A stretch of DNA of 64,000 nucleotides from an uncultured Bacteroides sp. Lineage in GTDB: Bacteria > Bacteroidota > Bacteroidia > Bacteroidales > Bacteroidaceae. The position numbers and the translations under genes were made by a program. The stretch's first letter is position 1, and each line of letters opens with the position of its first letter. Positions 29,784 through 38,501 of the stretch are shown here, in pieces. The stretch spans positions 1 through 64,000 of the forward strand of contig USQO01000002.1 in assembly GCA_900556845.1 (NCBI GenBank). The letters run 5' to 3'. The notes beneath the pieces are model-generated. The model searched no databases. It had not been told where the DNA came from and was given only the letters and a program-made list of their open reading frames with translations.

Positions 29784-31055
29784 TTATGATTGTTCTTCCA
29801 CCTGCAAATAAACCTGATAACGCGTACCGGGTTTTACCGGTGTCAGTGAGAAATATCCGCTTTGCAATCTGCCATCCGCTGTAAGACGGACCGGATGTGC
29901 TGCAGAAAGCTGTTTATGTGCCTCTAAAGCTTCCCCGTCTGCTCCATAATGCTCAACGACATACCACCCCTGCACCGATGGTGCCAGATAGGTATCAGTA
30001 ATCAGACGGGATACAACTCCCATATTCATACGCAGATTGATTTCCACGCAAGGATGAACCCGATAACCATCCTCCGTACGGCAAACCATCATATCCACTC
30101 CCAGATAGCCGGAATAGGAGGTCCCGAGCAGACCAGACAATACCGCAACCAGTGTGGCACGGACTTCCTGCAAGACATCAGCAGTTACCCACGTACATAA
30201 GCGCTGTTCGATGGCCTCATTGGTCGCGAGCCAATTTGCCTTGTAGTTTCCATGCGTATCGGTATCAAAAAACGAGTAGCCGACAAAACGTACATCACCA
30301 TTACCCACAACCAGAAATTCCATGGCAAAATCACAAACCTTGTCGTAAAGGGGTTCCAGCATCAGATACCCCTGTGTACGCAGAATGCGGGCAACCCATC
30401 CGGCTACGGAATCTGTCAGAGTATCCAAAGACAAACGGACCAACCCTCTCCCACTTCCAGACCAGGGCGCCTTCAGGATAGACTGCCCCGTCTGTTGCAA
30501 TCCCTGTTTTACCTCTTCGAAGGAGCGACAGACCTTAGCTTCTCCACAAATACCATGCTTACCCATAAAAGCCTGCAACACCTCCACACATTGCTGACGC
30601 CCTGCAAGTACCCGATAACGGACCAACTGCTCCTCCGTCGGAAGAGATTCGGCAGCAATACCGGATTCCTGCAAACAGTGAACCAAAGCTTTGTTCCATC
30701 CCCAGGGATGATAATTTCCTTTCGACCACTCATCAGTCCAGTCCACATCAGGCAAGGCCAGTCCGCCCTGCGACTGCTTGCGGAGTATCTCCACGTCATC
30801 CATAGCTGCCACCTTTACCGTAAGCAAAGCATCAGTTTCCATACACTGCCATGCCATACCCACCGAAGGGAAAAACGGTGAATCTCCTTGCCCGGTAACC
30901 TCTTCCCTACCGGAAAGACAAGCAGCAAACCAAGCCGGCAGAACAGCAAGGTCGTCTGCCATCCGGCCTATTTCGGCAGGCATCTTATAATAAGGTGTAT
31001 TGTTGGCCAAAGCCATGTCCTGTTCGGGATTAAAATAAAATATTTCTACACACAT
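29784..31055 (-). CDS. Putative ATP-grasp protein of unknown substrate
   Basis: A 423-residue cytoplasmic protein. SILKAPWSGSGRGLVRLS resembles the lysine and glycine-rich loop of ATP-grasp enzymes. DFAMEFLVVGNGDVRFVGYS and GVDMMVCRTEDGYRVHPCVE, with the E...NLRMNMG motif, fit the Mg-ATP-binding end. ATP-grasp enzymes join a carboxylate to an amine or thiol through an acyl phosphate. The N-terminal part (FNPEQDMALANNTPYYKMP) is unassigned. I start at 31055, where MCVEIFYFNPEQD begins; the frame open to 31094 adds a Cys-rich stretch. The gene stands alone, so the pathway cannot be inferred. Confidence 0.75.
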   Translation of the reverse strand: MCVEIFYFNPEQDMALANNTPYYKMPAEIGRMADDLAVLPAWFAACLSGREEVTGQGDSPFFPSVGMAWQCMETDALLTVKVAAMDDVEILRKQSQGGLALPDVDWTDEWSKGNYHPWGWNKALVHCLQESGIAAESLPTEEQLVRYRVLAGRQQCVEVLQAFMGKHGICGEAKVCRSFEEVKQGLQQTGQSILKAPWSGSGRGLVRLSLDTLTDSVAGWVARILRTQGYLMLEPLYDKVCDFAMEFLVVGNGDVRFVGYSFFDTDTHGNYKANWLATNEAIEQRLCTWVTADVLQEVRATLVAVLSGLLGTSYSGYLGVDMMVCRTEDGYRVHPCVEINLRMNMGVVSRLITDTYLAPSVQGWYVVEHYGADGEALEAHKQLSAAHPVRLTADGRLQSGYFSLTPVKPGTRYQVYLQVEEQS

Positions 31056-31122
31056 AAAACCAAGATAACAAGAACAATAACACAAAGATAGCAAGTTAAA
31101 AGGAATATTTTGCCAACTCCAG

Positions 31123-31153
31123 TTTGCATTTTAAGAAACAATTACTACATTTG
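31123..31153 (+). promoter_or_regulatory. Bacteroidetes-type promoter of the AAA ATPase gene
   Basis: TTTG at 31123-31126, exactly 19 nt, then TACATTTG at 31146-31153. The ATG follows at 31172, which leaves a very short leader. Confidence 0.78.
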
Positions 31154-31171
31154 CAAGGATAAACTTGCAAC

Positions 31172-32350
31172 ATGGAAACGTTTTACAGAACTCATAGCTA
31201 CTTAGTAGAGCACACCAATGCTCCTGTTCGGCGTGCTCTAATGGATGAAATAGATTGGAGTCATCGCCTCATCGGAATTAAAGGTACCCGTGGGGTAGGA
31301 AAAACCACCTTCCTGTTACAATATGCCAAAGAAAAATTTGGTTTCGACCGTTCGTGTCTGTTCATCAATATGAACAACTTCTATTTTTCGGCACACAGCA
31401 TCGTAGAGTTTGCAGGTGAATTTGTAAAACAGGGAGGTAAAGTACTGCTTATCGACCAGGTTTTCAAGCACCCCGACTGGAGTCATGAACTGCGTACCTG
31501 CTACGAACGGTATCCACAACTGAAAATTGTGTTTACAGGTTCATCGGTAATGCGTCTTAAAGACGAAAATCCGGAACTGAACGGTATCGTAAAGTCGTAC
31601 AACCTGCGCGGTTTTTCTTTCCGCGAATTCCTGAATCTGCAAACCGGCAATAATTTCCAGCCATTCTCTCTGGAAGAAATCCTCAACGGCCACGAACATC
31701 TGGCTAAAACCATTCTTCCACACATCAACCCCGTACACTATCTGCAAGACTACATCCATCATGGATTTTATCCATTTTTTCTGGAAAAGCGCAATTTTTC
31801 TGAAAACTTGCTCAAAACCATGAATATGATGATAGAAGTAGATATTCTTTTAATCAAACAAATAGAGCTGAAATATCTCTCCAAGATAAAAAAATTACTA
31901 TATTTGTTGGCAGTAGACGGACCTGTAGCCCCCAACGTAAGTCAGTTGGCGGCAGACATCCAGACATCTCGTGCTACGGTAATGAACTACATCAAGTACT
32001 TGGCCGATGCACGCCTCATCAACATGGTTTACCCAGACGGAGAGCAATTCCCCAAAAAACCATCGAAGATTATGCTGCATAACACCAATCTGATGTACAG
32101 CATTTATCCCGTAAAGGTTGAAGAACAGGATGTACTGGAAACCTTCTTCGTCAACTCCTTATGGAAAGACCATAAGATTAGCAAGGGAGAAAAAGGAACT
32201 TCATTCCGGGTAGACGGCGAACTTCATTTCCGCATTTGTCCCGAAGGCTGCAAATTCAAGAACAGCCCGAACGTGTACTATGCACTTCACAAGTCGGAAC
32301 TGGGGCACGGCAACCAGATACCGCTATGGATGTTCGGCTTTTTGTATTAA
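31172..32350 (+). CDS. AAA-family ATPase with C-terminal DUF4143-type region
   Basis: A 392-residue protein. Walker A is GTRGVGKTTFLLQYA at about residues 34-48. Walker B is KVLLIDQVFKHPDW; the usual Glu is Gln here. Sensor 1 is KIVFTGSSVMRL. The region SQLAADIQTSRATVMNYIKYLADARLI is the winged-helix part that starts the DUF4143-type C-terminus, where nuclease-like folds are often found. Such ATPases are common in Bacteroidetes with no settled role. The DQ in place of DE in Walker B could lower ATPase activity. Confidence 0.86.
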   Translation: METFYRTHSYLVEHTNAPVRRALMDEIDWSHRLIGIKGTRGVGKTTFLLQYAKEKFGFDRSCLFINMNNFYFSAHSIVEFAGEFVKQGGKVLLIDQVFKHPDWSHELRTCYERYPQLKIVFTGSSVMRLKDENPELNGIVKSYNLRGFSFREFLNLQTGNNFQPFSLEEILNGHEHLAKTILPHINPVHYLQDYIHHGFYPFFLEKRNFSENLLKTMNMMIEVDILLIKQIELKYLSKIKKLLYLLAVDGPVAPNVSQLAADIQTSRATVMNYIKYLADARLINMVYPDGEQFPKKPSKIMLHNTNLMYSIYPVKVEEQDVLETFFVNSLWKDHKISKGEKGTSFRVDGELHFRICPEGCKFKNSPNVYYALHKSELGHGNQIPLWMFGFLY

Positions 32351-32394
32351 GAACACTATTAAAGATTTTAATTACCTAATAATTAGTAATTTTT

Positions 32395-35300
32395 ATGACT
32401 AAACAAAAAAAATTCATCACTTGTGATGGTAACCAGGCTGCAGCACATATTTCATATATGTTCTCAGAAGTTGCAGCTATCTACCCTATCACCCCATCTT
32501 CTACAATGGCTGAATATGTAGACGAATGGGCAGCCGCAGGTCGTAAAAACATCTTCGGCGAAACTGTTTTGGTTCAGGAAATGCAATCAGAAGGTGGTGC
32601 TGCCGGTGCTGTTCACGGCTCACTGCAGGCAGGTGCATTGACAACTACTTATACTGCATCACAGGGTCTTCTGTTGATGATCCCTAACATGTACAAAATT
32701 GCCGGTGAATTCCTTCCTTGCGTATTCCACGTATCAGCTCGTACACTGGCATCACACGCATTGTGTATCTTCGGTGACCACCAGGACGTAATGTCTTGCC
32801 GTCAGACTGGTTTCGCAATGTTGTGCGAAGGTTCTGTACAGGAAGTTATGGACTTGGCTGGTGTTGCTCACTTGTCAACTATCAAGTCTCGCGTTCCATT
32901 CGTTAACTTCTTCGACGGTTTCCGTACTTCACACGAAATCCAGAAAATCGAAATGCTGGAAAACGAAGACCTGGCTCCGCTGGTAGACCAGAAAGCTTTG
33001 GCTGAATTCCGTGAACGTGCTTTGTCACCAAACAAACCAGTTGCTCGCGGTATGGCTGAAAACCCAGACCACTTCTTCCAGCACAGAGAATCTTGCAATC
33101 CGTTCTATGAAGCAGTTCCAGCTATCGTAGAAGAATATATGAACGAAATCAACAAGATTACAGGACGTAACTACGGCTTGTTCAACTACTACGGTGCTGA
33201 AGATGCTGAACGCGTAATCATCGCTATGGGTTCTGTAACTGAAGCTGCTCGCGAAGCTATCGACCACTTGGTAGCAAACGGCGAAAAAGTTGGTTTGGTC
33301 TCTGTACACTTGTATCGTCCGTTCTCAGCTAAACACTTCTTGGCTGCTGTACCTAAGACTGCTAAACGCATTGCAGTTCTTGACCGTACAAAAGAACCGG
33401 GTGCAAACGGCGAACCTTTGTATCTTGACGTAAAAGACTGCTTCTACGGACAGGAAAACGCTCCTCTTATCGTAGGCGGACGTTACGGTCTGGGTTCTAA
33501 GGATACTACTCCTGCTCAGATTCTTTCTGTATACGAAAACTTGGCATTGCCTACTCCTAAGAACCACTTCACTATCGGTATCGTAGACGACGTTACCTTC
33601 ACTTCTCTTCCTCAGAAAGAAGAAATTGCTTTGGGCGGCGAAGGTATGTTCGAAGCTAAATTCTACGGTCTGGGTGCTGACGGTACTGTAGGTGCTAACA
33701 AGAACTCAGTTAAGATTATCGGTGACAACACCAACAAATACTGCCAGGCTTACTTCTCTTACGACTCTAAGAAATCAGGTGGTTTCACTTGCTCTCACCT
33801 GCGTTTCGGTGATCACCCAATCCGCTCTACTTACTTGGTAACTACTCCTAACTTCGTAGCTTGCCACGTACAGGCTTACCTGCACATGTACGATGTAACT
33901 CGCGGTCTGCGTAAGAACGGTACATTCTTGCTGAACACTATCTGGGAAGGCGAAGAACTGGCTAAGAACCTGCCTAACAAGGTGAAGAAATATTTTGCAG
34001 AAAACAACATCACTGTTTACTACATCAACGCTACTAAGATTGCTCAAGAAATTGGTTTGGGTAACCGTACCAACACTATCCTGCAGTCAGCATTCTTCCG
34101 TATCACTGGCGTAATTCCAGTTGACTTGGCTGTAGAACAGATGAAGAAATTCATCGTTAAGTCTTACGGTAAGAAGGGTGAAGACGTAGTCAACAAGAAC
34201 TACGCTGCCGTTGACCGTGGTGGTGAATACAAACAGCTGACAGTAGACCCAGCATGGGCTAACCTGGAAGTTGAAGCTGCTGCTGCAAACAACGACCCAG
34301 CATTCATCAACGAAGTTGTTCGTCCTATCAACGCTCAGGACGGTGACTTGCTGCCAGTATCTGCATTCAAGGGTATCGAAGACGGTACATGGCATCAGGG
34401 TACAGCTAAATACGAAAAACGTGGTGTAGCTGCATTCGTTCCAGAATGGAATCCTGAAACTTGTATCCAGTGTAACAAGTGTGCATATGTTTGTCCTCAC
34501 GCTGCAATCCGTCCATTCGTATTGGATGCTAACGAACAGGCTGGTGCAAACTTCACTACACTGAAAGCTGTAGGTAAACAGTTCGACGGCATGACATTCC
34601 GCGTACAGGTAGACGTTATGGACTGCTTGGGTTGCGGTAACTGTGCTGACGTATGTCCGGGCAACCCGAAGAAGGGTGGCAAGGCTCTAACTATGAAGCC
34701 GCTTGAAACTCAGTTGGCTGAAGCTGCTAACTGGACTTACTGCGCTGAAAACGTGAAGTCTAAACAGCACTTGGTTGACATCAAGGCTAACGTTAAGAAC
34801 TCTCAGTTCGCTACTCCATTGTTCGAGTTCTCTGGAGCTTGCTCTGGTTGTGGTGAAACTCCATACGTTAAACTGATTTCTCAGTTGTTCGGTGACCGTG
34901 AAATGGTTGCTAACGCTACCGGATGTTCTTCTATCTACTCTGGTTCAGTTCCTTCAACTCCTTACACAACTAACGAAAAAGGTCAGGGTCCTGCTTGGGC
35001 TAACTCATTGTTCGAAGACTTCTGCGAATTCGGTCTGGGTATGGAATTGGCTAACAAGAAACTGCGCAACCGTCTGGAAGAAGCTATGAAAGCTGCTATC
35101 GCTGCAGAAGGTACTCCAGCAGAATACAAAGAAGCATTCCAGGAATGGATTGACGGCCGCAACGATGCAGACAAGAGCAAAGCTGCTGCTGAAAAGATCA
35201 TCCCGATGGTAGAAGCTGCAAAAGACAAATGCTCTTACTGCGCTACTATCGCTGAATTCAAAGACTACCTGATCAAACGTAGCCAGTGGATTATCGGTGG

Positions 35301-35946
35301 TGACGGTGCTTCTTACGATATCGGTTACGGTGGTTTGGATCACGTTATCGCTTCTGGTGAAGATGTAAACATCCTGGTATTGGATACTGAAGTTTACTCT
35401 AACACTGGTGGTCAATCATCTAAGGCTACTCCTCTGGGTGCTATCGCTAAATTCGCTGCTTCTGGTAAACGTGTACGTAAGAAAGACCTGGGTATGATTG
35501 CTACTACTTATGGTTATGTATACGTAGCTCAGATTGCAATGGGTGCAGACCAGGCTCAGACTTTGAAAGCTATCCGCGAAGCAGAAGCTTATCCAGGTCC
35601 ATCACTGGTTATCGCATACGCTCCATGTATCAACCACGGTTTGAAAGCTGGTATGGGTAAATCTCAGGCTGAAGAAGCTAAGGCTGTAGAATGTGGTTAC
35701 TGGCACTTGTGGCGCTTCAACCCAGCATTGGAAGAAGAAGGTAAGAATCCGTTCTCACTCGACTCTAAAGAACCAAACTGGGAAGGCTTCCAGGATTATC
35801 TGAAGGGTGAAGTTCGTTTCGCTTCTGTAATGAAACAGTACCCGACAGAAGCTGCTGACCTGTTCGCTGCCTGCGAAGACATGGCTAAGAAACGCTATGC
35901 TTCTTACAAACGTATGGCTGCAATGGACTGGAGCAACGAAGAATAA
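32395..35946 (+). CDS. nifJ: Pyruvate:ferredoxin (flavodoxin) oxidoreductase, single-chain
   Basis: An 1183-residue fused PFOR. It oxidatively decarboxylates pyruvate to acetyl-CoA and CO2 and reduces ferredoxin. Domains in order are: pyrimidine-binding domain (DGNQAAAHISYMFSEVAAIY, ITPSSTMAEYVDEWAA), the transketolase-like middle and gamma segment (FGDHPIRSTYLV), a two-cluster ferredoxin domain (CIQCNKCAYVCPHAAIRP and CLGCGNCADVCPG), and the thiamine-diphosphate domain (CSGCGETPYVKL, WIIGGDGASYDIGYGGLDHV, NTGGQSSKATPLG). Codon use is extremely biased, consistent with a central enzyme of anaerobic metabolism. It has its own terminator. Confidence 0.98.
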   Translation: MTKQKKFITCDGNQAAAHISYMFSEVAAIYPITPSSTMAEYVDEWAAAGRKNIFGETVLVQEMQSEGGAAGAVHGSLQAGALTTTYTASQGLLLMIPNMYKIAGEFLPCVFHVSARTLASHALCIFGDHQDVMSCRQTGFAMLCEGSVQEVMDLAGVAHLSTIKSRVPFVNFFDGFRTSHEIQKIEMLENEDLAPLVDQKALAEFRERALSPNKPVARGMAENPDHFFQHRESCNPFYEAVPAIVEEYMNEINKITGRNYGLFNYYGAEDAERVIIAMGSVTEAAREAIDHLVANGEKVGLVSVHLYRPFSAKHFLAAVPKTAKRIAVLDRTKEPGANGEPLYLDVKDCFYGQENAPLIVGGRYGLGSKDTTPAQILSVYENLALPTPKNHFTIGIVDDVTFTSLPQKEEIALGGEGMFEAKFYGLGADGTVGANKNSVKIIGDNTNKYCQAYFSYDSKKSGGFTCSHLRFGDHPIRSTYLVTTPNFVACHVQAYLHMYDVTRGLRKNGTFLLNTIWEGEELAKNLPNKVKKYFAENNITVYYINATKIAQEIGLGNRTNTILQSAFFRITGVIPVDLAVEQMKKFIVKSYGKKGEDVVNKNYAAVDRGGEYKQLTVDPAWANLEVEAAAANNDPAFINEVVRPINAQDGDLLPVSAFKGIEDGTWHQGTAKYEKRGVAAFVPEWNPETCIQCNKCAYVCPHAAIRPFVLDANEQAGANFTTLKAVGKQFDGMTFRVQVDVMDCLGCGNCADVCPGNPKKGGKALTMKPLETQLAEAANWTYCAENVKSKQHLVDIKANVKNSQFATPLFEFSGACSGCGETPYVKLISQLFGDREMVANATGCSSIYSGSVPSTPYTTNEKGQGPAWANSLFEDFCEFGLGMELANKKLRNRLEEAMKAAIAAEGTPAEYKEAFQEWIDGRNDADKSKAAAEKIIPMVEAAKDKCSYCATIAEFKDYLIKRSQWIIGGDGASYDIGYGGLDHVIASGEDVNILVLDTEVYSNTGGQSSKATPLGAIAKFAASGKRVRKKDLGMIATTYGYVYVAQIAMGADQAQTLKAIREAEAYPGPSLVIAYAPCINHGLKAGMGKSQAEEAKAVECGYWHLWRFNPALEEEGKNPFSLDSKEPNWEGFQDYLKGEVRFASVMKQYPTEAADLFAACEDMAKKRYASYKRMAAMDWSNEE

Positions 35947-35982
35947 TTCTCCGCACAAGCTATAACAGCTAGATACATTTTC

Positions 35983-36023
35983 AAGAGGACTGTCTCTCAC
36001 CGCAGAGACGGTCCTCTTTTTTT
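35983..36023 (+). terminator. Rho-independent terminator of nifJ
   Basis: AAGAGGACTGTCTCT pairs with AGAGACGGTCCTCTT around a short loop, followed by a T run. Confidence 0.9.
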
Positions 36024-36080
36024 ATCCCTCCCGAACCGGATATTTTCAGTCCATCCTGCCGGATATTTGCCCGAATTTGC

Positions 36081-36088
36081 TATTTTTG
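36081..36088 (+). promoter_or_regulatory. Promoter -7 element of the small lipoprotein gene
   Basis: TATTTTTG matches TAnnTTTG and lies 25 nt before the ATG at 36113. The -33 element is not clear. Confidence 0.5.
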
Positions 36089-36112
36089 TATCCGAACCAA
36101 TACAAATTAATT

Positions 36113-36487
36113 ATGAAAAGAACCCTATTAACTACAGCATGGCTGCTCCTTATGGGTGCCGGTATGCTCACCTCGTGCAGCTATACTGCCGAAGACTATC
36201 TGGACGACATGAAAGAGCTTACCGAAGAAACGCTCCGCAATGCCCCACAGTATACCGAAGAAGACTGGAAGGAAGTGGGACGAAAATATCAGGAAATTAA
36301 TGCCAAAGGCAGCGAATTGCTGAAGGATATGACCAAGGAACAACGCAAGGAACTGAAGAAAATGCGTGAGGAACTGACTCAGAAAGCTGCCGAACTGGAC
36401 AAGGAAGATGTAAAGAAACAACTGAACGAACTGGTGGACAAAGCCGACGAAGCTCTGGACAATTTACTGGAAAAACTAAACGACTGA
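36113..36487 (+). CDS. Small coiled-coil lipoprotein
   Basis: A 124-residue lipoprotein with a lipobox (GMLTSC). The mature part is nearly all charged helix (KELTEETLRNAPQYTEEDWK, then REELTQKAAELDKEDVKKQL and a long KADEALDNLLEKL tail), giving a long coiled coil. I start at the ATG at 36113; the frames open to 36067 and 36077 begin before the probable transcription start. It may sit in the envelope as a structural or spacer lipoprotein. The family is not recognised with confidence. It lies 20 nt before the phosphoesterase gene. Confidence 0.8.
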   Translation: MKRTLLTTAWLLLMGAGMLTSCSYTAEDYLDDMKELTEETLRNAPQYTEEDWKEVGRKYQEINAKGSELLKDMTKEQRKELKKMREELTQKAAELDKEDVKKQLNELVDKADEALDNLLEKLND

Positions 36488-36507
36488 ATATATAACAACC
36501 CTACATT

Positions 36508-37035
36508 ATGAAATACCTTATCGTATCGGACATTCACGGCTCACTGCCGACCCTGCAGAAAGTACTGAAATTCTATAAAGAACAGCAATGCGACATGCTC
36601 TGCATTCTGGGCGATATTCTGAACTATGGCCCACGCAACGGAGTACCAGCCGGATTGGATACTCCCGGCATTGTAGCAGCCCTGAACGAACTCTCGGATC
36701 AGATTATTGCCATCCGCGGCAACTGCGACTCGGAAGTAGACCAGATGCTGCTGCATTTCCCCATCCTGGCCGATTATGCCCTGCTGGTGGACGAATGCAA
36801 AAAGATTTTCCTCACCCACGGCCATGTGTACAATGAAGACAAGATGCCGCAAGGCAAACACGATTTCTTCTTCTACGGCCATACCCATCTTTGGAAAGTG
36901 GAAGAAAAAGACGGAACCATCGTCTGCAACACCGGCTCTATCACCTTCCCAAAAGGCGGTAACCTGCCCACATTTGCCGTGTACGAAAAAGGCGAAGTCA
37001 ACATCTATACCCTTGAAGGCGAACGTCTGAAATAA
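36508..37035 (+). CDS. YfcE/MJ0936-family metallophosphoesterase
   Basis: A 175-residue calcineurin-like phosphoesterase. The metal-binding motifs are all present in order: SDIHGSL (D, H), LGDILNYGPRN (GD), RGNCDSEV (GNC/D), THGHVYN (GHV) and YGHTHLWK (GHTH). Relatives of this size hydrolyse phosphodiesters such as bis-pNPP in vitro; the natural substrate is not settled. It is cytoplasmic, probably cotranscribed with the small lipoprotein. Confidence 0.92.
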   Translation: MKYLIVSDIHGSLPTLQKVLKFYKEQQCDMLCILGDILNYGPRNGVPAGLDTPGIVAALNELSDQIIAIRGNCDSEVDQMLLHFPILADYALLVDECKKIFLTHGHVYNEDKMPQGKHDFFFYGHTHLWKVEEKDGTIVCNTGSITFPKGGNLPTFAVYEKGEVNIYTLEGERLK

Positions 37036-37126
37036 CCCACCTCAGATAAAGTTCCCCATCCTAAAAATATCAGAGGTTATAAAGTCGAGAACTGGTCAAG
37101 CTTCACTGAAATTGTAAGAAATGCAT

Positions 37127-37161
37127 AAAGTATGCGGTGTAAAATTTCCACCGCATACTTT
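37127..37161 (-). terminator. Perfect hairpin downstream of the ECF sigma/membrane protein pair
   Basis: AAAGTATGCGGTG and CACCGCATACTTT form a 13-bp perfect stem with a 9-nt loop. It lies just after the 3' end of the gene at 37174. The T-tract is short, so termination is likely but not certain. Confidence 0.65.
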
Positions 37162-37173
37162 AAACAACTAGAC

Positions 37174-37755
37174 TCACTGTTCTCCAAACTCATCCAACAG
37201 TTCCTTGCAATTTTCTACGTGTTTTTTATATCTCTGGAATGTTATCGTAACAGCAATGGTGATAGATACAATTCCCGATACAGTAATGATTCGTATGGCA
37301 GCAGGATCCTCCGTCAATGTATACAAGTGCAGAAAGATATAGGTAAGCATGACCGACAGAGGGATAATGCTGGCGAGAAGCATTCCATTGTAGAATTTAC
37401 GATAACCAACAATTTTACCTGTGACCGTCCGCGCATCACCGTTTAACAAATCATCCATACCAAGTTTGCGGCTTATCCATAAGCTGACGCCCAAATCGAT
37501 CAAAACCCACAAAGATACCAATATTCCAAATAATAAAGGCCAGTTTGTAGTAACGCAAATGATTATTACCGTAGGTACTGTTAGGATATCAAGCAACATC
37601 CTATCTTTCATTTCTTTGCTGATGGCTAAGGCTGGCCGTTTTCTCAGTGCCTTGAAAAACTTTTCGTTAACCTTATCATGCTTTCCTAATTCTTCCTTGA
37701 ACAAATTATATTCCGACTTCAGTTCTTGAAGTTCTTTTTCAACATTGATTTCCAT
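37174..37755 (-). CDS. Four-helix membrane protein encoded after an ECF sigma factor
   Basis: A 193-residue protein with a charged cytoplasmic N-terminus (residues 1-55, KELQELKSEYNLFKEELGKH) and about four membrane helices: TVPTVIIICVTTNW, LLFGILVSLWVLIDLGVSLW, YNGMLLASIIPLSVMLTYIF and IITVSGIVSITIAVTITFQR. It starts 12 nt after the ECF sigma gene, so the two are one operon. The position suggests it controls that sigma factor, but it has none of the usual anti-sigma motifs. Function unknown. Confidence 0.8.
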   Translation of the reverse strand: MEINVEKELQELKSEYNLFKEELGKHDKVNEKFFKALRKRPALAISKEMKDRMLLDILTVPTVIIICVTTNWPLLFGILVSLWVLIDLGVSLWISRKLGMDDLLNGDARTVTGKIVGYRKFYNGMLLASIIPLSVMLTYIFLHLYTLTEDPAAIRIITVSGIVSITIAVTITFQRYKKHVENCKELLDEFGEQ

Positions 37756-37767
37756 ACAATTCTCTTT

Positions 37768-38250
37768 TTAGATGTTAGACATTTTTTTGAGTTTTTCTTT
37801 AATGCGTATCAATTTGAATGAGACATTCTTAACAGAAATACCTAGTATAGTGCCAATCTCGTCGTAGCTTAGGCCTTCAAGCCACAACAAAACCACGCTT
37901 CTGTCAACTAGTCCCAACATATTGATTCGCTTATAAAGCTGCTTTATCTGCAAATTCTTTTCAAGGCTACTTCCTTCTAATAGATAGCCGGTATCTAGAT
38001 TCAGACATTCCCTCTGTTTTTTCTGGCGATTGCTGAAATTTATACAATAGTTCAAGCTGACACGATAAATCCACGTTCGGATATCGCTTTTTCCCTCGAA
38101 GGTTTCAAAACCTTTCCACAAACGTACAAGAATGTCCTGATAGAGGTCATTTACCTCGTCCGCATCCTTAGAAAACATATAACAAACTGTGTAAATTGTC
38201 TGCTCATGCTTTCTGATGATATTCATAAATTGTTGTTCTTTCGAATTCAT
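37768..38250 (-). CDS. ECF-type RNA polymerase sigma factor
   Basis: A 160-residue sigma-70 family protein with region 2 (YTVCYMFSKDADEVNDLYQD, ILVRLWKGFETFEGKSDIRT, WIYRVSLNYCINFSNRQ) and region 4 (LVDRSVVLLWLEGLSYDEIG, TILGISVKNVSFKLIRIKEK). Regions 1 and 3 are absent, as in extracytoplasmic-function sigma factors. The target promoters are unknown. The gene reads leftward into the membrane-protein gene. Confidence 0.93.
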   Translation of the reverse strand: MNSKEQQFMNIIRKHEQTIYTVCYMFSKDADEVNDLYQDILVRLWKGFETFEGKSDIRTWIYRVSLNYCINFSNRQKKQRECLNLDTGYLLEGSSLEKNLQIKQLYKRINMLGLVDRSVVLLWLEGLSYDEIGTILGISVKNVSFKLIRIKEKLKKMSNI

Positions 38251-38443
38251 TTTACATCTTGTTTTTATTCATTAGACCACAAAGTAGTCTAAAAACTATA
38301 CGTTTATATTGATTATCATTGTATACTTTTTAAAAAAACGAAAAGACATCAATAATATAATGCAAAAACATTAATAGAACCTCCAGCGGTGTATGAATGT
38401 TGGTGATCCCATATCAGATAAAATCCCCCATCATAAAAATAAC

Positions 38444-38481
38444 ATTCCCCGTTGTGGCGATTCATCGTCACAACGGGGAAT
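38444..38481 (-). terminator. Hairpin terminator of the MutS-like gene
   Basis: ATTCCCCGTTGTG...CACAACGGGGAAT is a 13-bp stem lying 20 nt past the stop codon at 38502. Confidence 0.78.
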
Positions 38482-38501
38482 ATCATTTTCCGGCATCCGC
38501 T

